Below the pieces are notes generated by a model. That model searched no databases. It saw nothing but the letters and a program-made list of their open reading frames with translations, and had not been told where the DNA came from. The translations under genes and the position numbers were made by a program. From Haematococcus lacustris (taxonomy: Eukaryota > Chlorophyta > Chlorophyceae > Chlamydomonadales > Haematococcaceae): 64,000 bases of DNA. Positions 56,641 to 64,000 of this stretch are shown piece after piece; within the stretch, counting starts at the first letter, position 1; every line of letters begins with the position of its first letter. The stretch spans positions 4,482,703 through 4,546,702 of the forward strand of contig JASKMD010000020.1 in the NCBI GenBank assembly GCA_030144725.1. Reading direction: 5' to 3'.

Positions 56641-56870
56641 TGTGACGGTGCGCTTACGCGTATCCGTATACCACACTTTAGCAGAGTGACTGAGGAGGTC
56701 AATGGTGGGCTGCTACCAGCTCACCATTCGGGTTCGACTCCCGAGGGTCCCGTTCTAAACCTGGGCTCAGTTGCTGTGCGAGAGTGTGGATAGTAGAGAC
56801 TGCGTTGGACATTTCTGAGTGGACATGCCGCTCACACTGTAAGATTAAAGGCAGCGGCTACGCCGTTACA
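56641..56870 (+). repeat. 5' LTR of gypsy B
   Basis: It is 230 bp, TGTGACGG...CCGTTACA. It contains an A-box-like TTAGCAGAGTGA (56678-56689), a B-box GGTTCGACTCC (56731-56741) in a perfect 5-bp T-arm hairpin (56728-56744), and CCCGTTCTAA (56749-56758). The order is the same as in the gypsy A LTR. Confidence 0.9.
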
Positions 56871-56871
56871 A

Positions 56872-58425
56872 ATGGTTTCCGACCGACGTCGGTACAGCAA
56901 CATGACAGACAATCCAGGCAATGGCGGGCCACCCGCCGGAGCTGAACCACCTGCTAATACTCCTTCAGAGCCCGACATGCTAGATAAGCTCCTGGAGGCT
57001 GCTCGGACTAATCCGCAGCTGCGTGCGAAGTTCAACGCCGTGGTTGAGACTTTCTCAGGTGGCTCTAAAGCCCCTGATGATCACCCTGACAACGATAACC
57101 CAGAGGATACCCCTGGTGGCAATATGGAAGAAGGCGAGATGGATGAGCGACCTCGCTACGTCGGAGGAGACGAGGACTACATCCTTGAGCTGGAGGCACA
57201 GCAGCTGCAAATTCAGGCTGAGAATGAAGCCCTGCGTCAAGCCCTGTCGACAATTACGTCTCAGGTGAAGTCGCCTCCTCTTCCACCTCGCAGGCCAGAT
57301 CTAGCAGGCAGGGCAGCTGCTCCTGCGTCGACTAGACAGCCTGGTGCAGGTGCTGCAGGCCTAGGACGAGCCGCCCCTACGGGTCCCTCGCCTCTAGCCT
57401 TGCCTCTTCCCTTGTCTTTGGGTTCAAGGTCTATACCTGGTCCAGACAAGTGGACTGATGCGTGCAGCAGCACCCATCGTAGAGCCTTAGCGTTCTGCGA
57501 CGACCTTGAGCGTCATTGTGAACGCTGCCGCCTTGATGTTGCATCAACACTGCCTGCTTTCCTGACTGGCGCTGCTCGCAACACCTGGTATCCATCCATC
57601 AAGGAGTCTTATGCTGCCTTGTATGCTGACGTCCCCGACTGGCCTTACCTGCGTACCGCATTCTGCGAGTATACAGGAGACGACCTGCGGGATGACTGTA
57701 ACGTCGCCCGAACTAAACTGCTTGATGGTGCCATCAAGATGACCGCAGGGATGCTCCTGGGTCAATACATTACTGAGTTCAGGAATAACCTGCTGTTTGC
57801 AGGGAACGACAGCATGTGTCAGCCTCTGCTGGCCATGGTGTTCACTAGGGGCCTCAGCTCAGCTCTACAGCCTGCTGTGCTTAAGGACCTGGCTCACTTT
57901 GAAGACCCCACACTGTCTCAGGCTATGGAAGCTGCCAAGCAGGCTCAGCGCAACGTGGTCATGCTGTCCACCACCACACCTGCTAAAGGTGCTGGTTCTT
58001 CTGGTGTTCATGCTGTGCAGGCGTCAAGTGCCCTGGGAGGTGAGGCCCACCCCGGCAGGCGTGGCTCTAAGCCCCCTGTTTCTGGTGGTGCTGGCAAGAG
58101 GCCCAGACACGATGAGCTGTGGTCCAAGAAACCCCTGTTGCCTGGGCAATACTGCTTCAAGTGCAACCATCCCGGCCACCTGACCAACCACCCATGCCCC
58201 TTCCGCCACTTCACGGCCATTGAGGCCCGGCGCAGGTCTGGGTATCCTCACCCACCTGAGGGTGCCAAGAAGCCTGGCCAAGCCAAGTCCAAGCCCCCTT
58301 CAGAGTCTGGTGCTTCTGAGTCAGACCAGGAGCCAGAGCCCCAGCCCCCACCTAAGGCTTCTAGGCCTAGGGATCAGGGCATGCGCCGTGGTGTCCGCAG
58401 CGCACGTATTGCCACCAACCGTTAG
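56872..58425 (+). CDS. Gypsy B gag polyprotein
   Basis: 517 residues from the first ATG (507 from 56902). An acidic N-terminal region and a Pro-rich linker precede a capsid-like retrotransposon-gag domain (AFCDDLERHCERCRLDVAS...TWYPSIKESY...LRTAFCEYTG, about nt 57480-57900) and one CCHC zinc knuckle (CFKCNHPGHLTNHPC, about 58153-58197). A basic tail ends at TAG 58423-58425. Gag forms the virus-like particle and packages the element RNA. The frame is fully intact, unlike gypsy A. Confidence 0.88.
   Translation: MVSDRRRYSNMTDNPGNGGPPAGAEPPANTPSEPDMLDKLLEAARTNPQLRAKFNAVVETFSGGSKAPDDHPDNDNPEDTPGGNMEEGEMDERPRYVGGDEDYILELEAQQLQIQAENEALRQALSTITSQVKSPPLPPRRPDLAGRAAAPASTRQPGAGAAGLGRAAPTGPSPLALPLPLSLGSRSIPGPDKWTDACSSTHRRALAFCDDLERHCERCRLDVASTLPAFLTGAARNTWYPSIKESYAALYADVPDWPYLRTAFCEYTGDDLRDDCNVARTKLLDGAIKMTAGMLLGQYITEFRNNLLFAGNDSMCQPLLAMVFTRGLSSALQPAVLKDLAHFEDPTLSQAMEAAKQAQRNVVMLSTTTPAKGAGSSGVHAVQASSALGGEAHPGRRGSKPPVSGGAGKRPRHDELWSKKPLLPGQYCFKCNHPGHLTNHPCPFRHFTAIEARRRSGYPHPPEGAKKPGQAKSKPPSESGASESDQEPEPQPPPKASRPRDQGMRRGVRSARIATNR
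56873..56884 (+). promoter_or_regulatory. Primer-binding site of gypsy B
   Basis: TGGTTTCCGACC starts two bases after the LTR and is identical to 1992-2003. The ATG of the longest gag frame (56872) overlaps this site, so translation more likely begins at the second Met (56902). Confidence 0.7.
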
Positions 58426-59259
58426 GGTGTTGCCCAGCCAGCCAGCCAGGACTGTGCTGTGGTACAATCTGAACAACTGTTGCATGATGCTACTGTTGTA
58501 GGAGCTGATGATGATGTGAGTGTGCCCAGAGCCAACTCAACAACAGCTTCTTTGCCTGCCTGCCCCGTAGAGCCCCTGCCTGCCCTGTCAGCAAGACTGT
58601 GTAGTCCTGCTTTGAATGATGTGCCATGTAAGACTGCTGTTCCCCCTGTGGCTCAGCAGCAACAGGCGCATGTGCTGGGTATGGTGGGACGTGATGGCAA
58701 GGTGAGATTCAGATTTGCTGGCACCCTTGACCGTCAGCATGCATGCTTCTGTCTTGCTGATGGTGGCGCTGATGACTCCTTCATCAGTGAAGCATTTGTG
58801 TCTACACACAAGTTGAGACTGCATGATTACCCTGTGGCACTTCGTTATGAGGTAGCTAATAACCAATCAGTGTACTGTACACAATATGTCAAAGTGCACT
58901 TGTCCATTCAACAGTTTAGCTGTTTCTGCACCTTGACTGTGATGCCAGAGCTTGTACATGAGTATGACATTCTGCTTGGTGCTGACTGGCTGACTGTGCA
59001 GGGGGCCTTGCTCGACTATGTCGACAAGTCTCTCACCCTGCGGACCCCTAAGGGCCAGCCTACCTTACTACCTTCAGCGGTAAGCAAGAAGGGTCCAGTT
59101 AACTGTACAGTTGAGTCTCTACGAACTGTAAAACCTGTAAAAGAAGCCTATGCTATTCCTCCTGGTTTCCTAGTGTCCGGCCCTGAGGTGGTTTATACCC
59201 CCCTGTCTGCTAAGACGGCTGCTAAGTGGCTCAAAGATGGAGGCACAGGTGTGGTAGCA
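58426..59259 (+). CDS. Gypsy B pol start (protease), cut by gap
   Basis: Pol is in the same frame as gag and is open from the TAG to the gap. The retropepsin region reads HACFCLADGGADDSFIS, with D-G-G-A at the active site where D-S/T-G-A is usual. CTLTVMPELVHEYDILLGADWL and AKTAAKWLKDGG follow, the last matching gypsy A just before its RT (AKVAARWLRKGG). RT, RNase H and integrase would follow in the gap. It is probably made by readthrough or another recoding of the gag stop. Confidence 0.85.
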
Positions 59260-59759
59260 NNNNNNNNNNNNNNNNNNNNNNNNNNNNNNNNNNNNNNNNN
59301 NNNNNNNNNNNNNNNNNNNNNNNNNNNNNNNNNNNNNNNNNNNNNNNNNNNNNNNNNNNNNNNNNNNNNNNNNNNNNNNNNNNNNNNNNNNNNNNNNNNN
59401 NNNNNNNNNNNNNNNNNNNNNNNNNNNNNNNNNNNNNNNNNNNNNNNNNNNNNNNNNNNNNNNNNNNNNNNNNNNNNNNNNNNNNNNNNNNNNNNNNNNN
59501 NNNNNNNNNNNNNNNNNNNNNNNNNNNNNNNNNNNNNNNNNNNNNNNNNNNNNNNNNNNNNNNNNNNNNNNNNNNNNNNNNNNNNNNNNNNNNNNNNNNN
59601 NNNNNNNNNNNNNNNNNNNNNNNNNNNNNNNNNNNNNNNNNNNNNNNNNNNNNNNNNNNNNNNNNNNNNNNNNNNNNNNNNNNNNNNNNNNNNNNNNNNN
59701 NNNNNNNNNNNNNNNNNNNNNNNNNNNNNNNNNNNNNNNNNNNNNNNNNNNNNNNNNNN
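59260..59759. other. Assembly gap (500 N) inside gypsy B
   Basis: Exactly 500 N. A pol of gypsy A's size would need several kilobases, so the true distance is much larger than shown unless the element is deleted. Confidence 0.98.
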
Positions 59760-60600
59760 CCGTTACATGTAAGGTGTTTCCTATCTGCAAAGCCTTGTGG
59801 CTGGCAGACCAGCCGCTGCAGCCCGTGGGGCGAGGTGCTCACTAGGGTCAGGTCATCAGCATACATGAAGTGGGTGACAGGTGTGCCTTGCACCCTCACA
59901 ACATCAACAGGGCCTAGGAACTCCTTCCTAATGTCGTGAACATAGAGAGCAAACAGGAGTGGGCTGATGGGGCAGCCTTGCTTGACACCTTGGTCAGGAG
60001 TCACTGGGGGGGTGCGGTGGGGGCCATCTATCAGCACATAGCTATCATCCCTATACAGACCCTCCAGGCAGGCAAGCAAGGGCTGTGGCAGCTTGATCCC
60101 AACCCGCAAGTGCTCCCACAATTGTTGTCGAGGTATGTGGTCATAGGCCCGTTTGAAGTCAATGAAGGCAGTGAAAAGCTTGCGGTGCTTGGCATCTGCA
60201 CTAGCCTTTTCAGCGTGGACAAGATGGCGCAGAATGAACATGGGTTGCATGGTGCTACGTCCCGGGATGAACCCAAACTGCTCAGCTGGCAGCACTTTGT
60301 GTGTCATGCACCAGGCAATCAGCACGTGCCGCAAGACGTTAGCATACAGGCGGTAGAACACACTACTCACAGCAAGCATTCTGTACTTGTTGGGGTCTGT
60401 GGGGTCTGTGTCCTTGACGAGGGGGCTGATTCTAGCTACCTTCCAAGCCGAAGTAAAACCATGTGGCAAGCAGAGGGAGCAACAAGTATGTGGTAACACC
60501 CTCCTCAACTGTGCGTGCGTGCTTGATGAAGGGGGCTGGGAGCCCATCCAGGCCAGGTGCTGTGTCATTGTTGAGACATATCTCATGTCACGCATCTCGC

Positions 60601-60734
60601 ACAGTCACACTCATGGCTGTGACGGCTGACGGCTAACCGGTGCAAGTCATCCTCTCCCCAACAACAACAGCCGCACATTATCAGCGGGAGGCTGATCCTT
60701 TACCACCAGTCAGACCCTCTTGACTCTGTCCATG
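60601..60734. other. Spacer after LINE copy 2
   Basis: Short unassigned sequence with GACGGCTGACGGCTAACCGG, reminiscent of the LINE 3' tail word AACGGCTGACGGCTTA. No gene seen. Confidence 0.35.
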
Positions 60735-62728
60735 CTATGTGCACAACCTTGTCGTCAATGTCCCGATGGGCGAGACAGTTCTGCCTTTAACCTCCCTTCT
60801 TGAACTCTTGACTGTTAACTTAGACGTCAAGTTGTTGGTTCCCTGGCTTGCACCATTCTTGGCTAATGCCTGCTGCGTCGACTTGCTGTTTAAATGTATA
60901 GCCAAAAGTGCAGGCTGGGTGTGGAAAGCAGGAGCAGGAGCAAGCGTGTTGCTGAATTGCTGCCGCCAAAGTACGCGACTCTGATGACCCTGATGCTGTA
61001 ACTGCTTGTGGCTCACGTCGTGGTGAAGTTGGTGGATGCAAACCATGTCCCTGCTGCTACTGAAGGTGTCGATGACCACCACAGCGATGGCCGCAATTGA
61101 CAGCAGGCGCACGTAGCTCACTATCTGTGGGCATGTCTGGCTGCGTGCCTAACTCCCTTTTCGCCTCCGCCGGTCCCTCTCCAGCAGCTGGCGATCAAAC
61201 TGTTGCATCTCCAGCAGCTCATCCGGGTCAAGGTCAGCTGCCTCCCACCTGGGGCAGTGGCAGGATACACAAACTCTCCATTCCATCTCTCCCATGTCAG
61301 CGCAGGCAAGGCGAGAGCATCCCATGGTGGTGTTAGCGAGCTGTCGCTGCCACTGTACATGGTGCTGGGCAGCGAAGGAAACATGTTATGTTGCAATGCC
61401 GCCGTTGCTGCTGCTGCTTATCAGCTGGACAGGTCACACTCACCGGCTAGGCAAGGAGTCGCCTGACAAAGGTCCGCGCCCCTGTTACAGCCATTGTCGC
61501 AGTAAGGTCATGAGGGACTATGCAAGCAACCTACTGCTGGGCTACAGCTGCTTGACCACTTGCATGGCAACCTTGGCATGCTACGTTCTGCGTACCTACG
61601 TTCCTAGCAATGGTGGAAAGGTGCTCCACCGCCATTCCTGAAGGGTTTTGTAATGGCTACACCCCAGAGTTGACCCCGGCCACCAGCTGCACCACCCACC
61701 CTTCCGCCATTACCTTTGGCTACCACTACCCCTGCCCTCCCTCTTCCCCTTCCTTTGCCTTTGACTGACAAGTCAATAGCCTGAATACCAGCTCCTGCCC
61801 TAGCCCCTCTATGCCTGGGCCTCTTGCTGCCTAGACCCCTCTAACCGGTTGCAACAACACAGCTGAGCCCTTCAAAACAAGCCTGGCCTGCAATGTTTCT
61901 GGAGCATGGCTGTGTGCCTTCCAACAAAATGCGTCAGAGGGTGGACAAGGGCAATACTGTGACGATGACAGTGTCAGTTTGTGCAAACTCTTGGCAGGCT
62001 GTGTTCTCTGTTACAATGATGACTGCCTTACCCGCCTTCATCCTGCGCCTGCCCCTCCACCTAACCTGCGCCTGCCGCTGCACCTCACCTTCCCTTGTTT
62101 CTCAGCAGCTGAAGCCGGTGAAGGCAATTGCAAGCCACCAACCAGGCGTTTCAAAATGGCTGGTTCTGTTGCAGCGAGGCGAGCCACCTGGATATGTAGT
62201 GCTCCCAGGGCTAGCATTGCCATGCTGTAGCCCGTTAGGTCAAAGCCATCACGCAGGAAAGGTGCTGCATACAGGGCTGCCCAGGTAAGGTACAGCCGGC
62301 TGCGAGCAGGTTCCAGGATGCACGGCAGCAGCCAGGCCTGTGAGAGTGCCGCACATGGTGAAGCAGCACAGGGCTGTGGGTGCCAGGGTTGCACCTGGTC
62401 TGCACCGAGCTGAGCGTGCTGGTAACAACAGCTGCCCAGGTCTCCACCCAAGGGCAGGAACACTGACCGTCCACGATACGAGCGGGATGCAGCTTACGAC
62501 GCCCATCACCGCATAGGAGGAGCCATCCGCCGCCTCAGCGTCAGGCAGGGGCTCAAAGCGCAGAGCTAGGGACACGATGGACACGCCGCTGGCCAATAGG
62601 GTTGCAGCCATAAGCGGTTGGTCTATAGAGTCTGGCAGCAGTGCGCGTGGCGCTCGAAGAACAACTCTCGGCACATGAAGTGGCACACGTTGCCAAACTG
62701 AAAGCCTACAAGTTCGCCTTGACTGCAT
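60735..62728 (-). CDS. Unidentified membrane-protein-like gene (partial exon model)
   Basis: Several minus-strand stretches look like exons. One ends at 62468 (AATLLASGVSIVSLALRFEP, VMGVVSCIPLVSWT). Exon 62188-62337 (50 codons, canonical borders) encodes WLLPCILEPARSRLYLTWAA and GYSMAMLALGALHIQ. A segment at about 61275-61150 reads LDPDELLEMQQFDRQLLERD and ends RRRRKGS. Another below 61117 begins VRLLSIAAIAVVVIDTFSSS and is open to 60735. Hydrophobic segments suggest a multi-pass membrane protein, perhaps more than one gene. The upstream start is ambiguous, with two frames protein-like near 62650-62700. I do not recognise a family. Confidence 0.4.
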
Positions 62729-63518
62729 AGCTTGGCTGCAACATGCAAACGTAACGCAGCAAACGTGGTCGTGTACATGCGTTTATGTGACCACATGCAT
62801 TATCGGTCATTGGACTCTGACGTGTGGGCCGCTCCGTCGTTCGTTTGTCGCAACATTGCCAGGCCTGCAAATTCGTCAATAACCTGGAATTGAAACACAG
62901 TCGCAACGCAGTTGCACGCGACGCGCAACACATGTGAATGTGACCACATCCATGGTGGGGGCACTGGCTCACTCGTCGCATCATCGCCAGGCTGCAAGAG
63001 GCTCAACTTCTAATGTCCAAATGATGGCATGCAGGAACAACTCCCATGCTGCAGGTTGTTCCAGCCTCACGTGACAAGGAACAACTCCCCTGATTGTGAC
63101 TTGGAACTCGGTCGTGCCTGTGGGTGCGCAATTGGTCGTACCCATGATGGCTACAATCCCCATCCCTGGAGACACATCACTGGATGGACACTGGAGGCAT
63201 CTCATCAAAACCAGTTCGATGCTTGTAGGTTGGGCAGCCGGTCGTTCACCAGCTTGTAGCCCTGATACTACTACTTGCTGGAAGGTTACGCACTCTCCCC
63301 AATGTGCTGGAAGTTGAGGCAGGGGTTGGTGTCCTCCCCATGGGGGAGCCTTGGGTGGTGGCACTGGGCCTGGTGCGGCAGGGGGGGGCCCTGGGCGGGG
63401 ATACGGGAAGGTGGGGCCTGGGCCTGGGCAGTAGGAGGGGGGTTGGCACCTCATAGTACCACACCAGGCCCCGCACTGGCTTGCCATGCCGCCGGCTCCT
63501 TAACTGGACCACGACAGC
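62729..63518. other. Region without a supported gene
   Basis: The minus ORF 62981-63487 is open but mostly Pro/Gly low complexity and has no domain. A CCCCCAGG-rich block (63330-63440) explains much of it. CATGTGNNTGTGACCACATCCATG-like words near 62930 and 62785 resemble each other. Nothing firmer seen. Confidence 0.4.
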
Positions 63519-63782
63519 ATGGCAGCATGGCAGTGTCCGAGAACTTCGAAATATGTAGCTTCGTCTCGGGATGGACGTCTTACAATGTGCAACAAATGCA
63601 TGGCCGGGCTGTGGCACGTCGAAGAGGAGAAAGTAATTGACGATTTCCTGCTGTCGTTTTCTGCGAGCGTGCAGGCCAAGCCCCGACACCGCAAGCAACT
63701 GGTTCCCTCACAGCGACGTCCCCCAGCTGCATCTCAGCCTCAGGCCCCACAGCAGGCGCTGAGCCCACAGGGCGAACAGTGA
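63519..63782 (+). CDS. Short ORF, possible exon
   Basis: An 87-codon open frame with protein-like composition in its first half (SKYVASSRDGRLTMCNKC, WHVEEEKVIDDFLLSFSASV) and a Gln/Pro-rich end. The first part vaguely recalls a WD-repeat blade, but there is no second blade. Start, splice sites and expression are all unproven. Confidence 0.25.
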   Translation: MAAWQCPRTSKYVASSRDGRLTMCNKCMAGLWHVEEEKVIDDFLLSFSASVQAKPRHRKQLVPSQRRPPAASQPQAPQQALSPQGEQ

Positions 63783-64000
63783 TGGCGCAGCCAGCCGTTT
63801 GGTCATTTCTAACGCGCTCGGTCTACAGGGGTGCACTGCACAGGCTGTGCAGCGCTGCAGCGACTGGCGATCAGCGCATTCACCTGAGCACCGCCAGCAC
63901 CAGCTCCACCCAAGGAGAGGGCCAGGCAAACCAAGCTCTTCCGGACAGCCCTGCTGGGACAGCAGCTCCCAGCTTCACTCCTAAGCCAGTTACACCCTCA
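63783..64000. other. Window end, nothing identified
   Basis: No feature recognised in the last 218 bases. Confidence 0.4.

Larger units (their letters stand above)
56641..59767 (+). mobile_element. Ty3/gypsy element B, nested in LINE copy 2
   Basis: The 5' LTR starts TGTGACGG at 56641. Gag and the start of pol follow, and the rest is lost in the 500-N gap. The last eight bases before the LINE resumes (59760-59767, CCGTTACA) equal the LTR end, so the 3' LTR lies in the gap. The target duplication TGTAA is at 56636-56640 and 59768-59772. Gag, protease and the shared primer site relate it to gypsy A, but the LTR is shorter (230 bp) and strongly diverged. Confidence 0.9.
55465..60600 (-). mobile_element. 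LINE copy 2, split by gypsy B
   Basis: The 3' part is 55465-56640 and the 5' part is 59768-60600. The pieces join at TGTAA, which is duplicated around the gypsy insertion, and the joined order matches copy 1 (ATTGACTGTAAGGTGTTTCC at about 54711). ORFs 55771-55493 and 56601-55789 carry the connector and zinc-binding end. A one-base loss near 55798 and a roughly 15-base deletion near 56572 break the frame. The 5' part (ORF from 60595) extends further than copy 1, reading PTDPNKYRMLAVSS and the whole RT core with YADD. The tail is followed by ATCATCATC on its strand. Confidence 0.9.

Noticed and set aside
56678..56758. A genuine tRNA gene in the gypsy B LTR
   Set aside because: T-arm and box motifs are good, but I find no matching 7-bp acceptor stem or clear anticodon arm. 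I report it as tRNA-like only.
59170..60595. 454-codon minus ORF across the second gap
   Set aside because: Only its first part, from 60595 down to about 59768, is LINE RT; the remainder is N and the complement of gypsy B pol.
61294..61641. 115-codon plus ORF with a hydrophobic LLLGYSCLTTCMATLACYVL
   Set aside because: It overlaps better-looking minus-strand exon sequence, and no neighbouring plus exons were found. Kept as unresolved rather than called.

Overview
This window looks like nuclear DNA of a chlorophycean green alga. The reasons are many short phase-consistent exons with GTGAGT/GTAAGG-type donors and TGCAG acceptors, very GC-rich coding sequence, and abundant CTG/CAG, CCCCTG and GGGGGT microsatellites. 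A receptor-like kinase and a fucosyltransferase-like gene of algal type, and chromodomain Ty3/gypsy retrotransposons, fit as well. A Haematococcus-like member of Chlamydomonadales is my best guess, made by recognition only. Two runs of exactly 500 N (26902-27401, 59260-59759) are assembly gaps.

Positions 1-15087 are a nested transposon graveyard. A degenerate Ty1/copia element (gag at 71-1102, protease and pre-integrase to 1714, integrase and RT at 11369-13981) was split by a Ty3/gypsy chromovirus with 274-bp LTRs (1715-1988 and 11090-11363) and a 5-bp GCAAG target duplication. That gypsy element was itself split inside pol by a 3.7-kb TIR-bounded DNA element (5680-9410) filled with palindrome arrays and minisatellites. 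Frame arithmetic confirms both insertions. A second gypsy tail with a chromodomain and a possible LTR follows.

Positions 15908-18780 hold a four-exon, fucosyltransferase-like type II membrane glycosyltransferase (+). Positions 21712-26358 hold an unidentified minus-strand multi-exon gene with a giant GGGGGT-repeat intron. After the first gap, 28060-30993 is a complete eight-exon isochorismatase-like cysteine hydrolase (+) with its D/K/C triad.

Positions 31402-52393 are best read as one receptor-like kinase gene of about 21 kb (+): signal peptide, secreted ectodomain exons, one membrane segment, then a TKL-like kinase with an HMD catalytic loop. Its introns are packed with mobile DNA. They hold four minus-strand copies of a sequence whose motifs suggest a TnpB/Fanzor-type RuvC nuclease, a large AT-rich foldback element and a hAT transposase remnant. 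A fifth nuclease-like copy lies just after the gene.

Positions 53531-60600 are two minus-strand LINE copies. The second is split by another Ty3/gypsy element (LTR at 56641-56870), whose gag and pol are in one frame separated by a single TAG. Both gypsy LTR families carry a tRNA-like A-box/B-box pair and share the same primer-binding site. The rest (60735-64000) has weakly supported exons of one or two unidentified genes.
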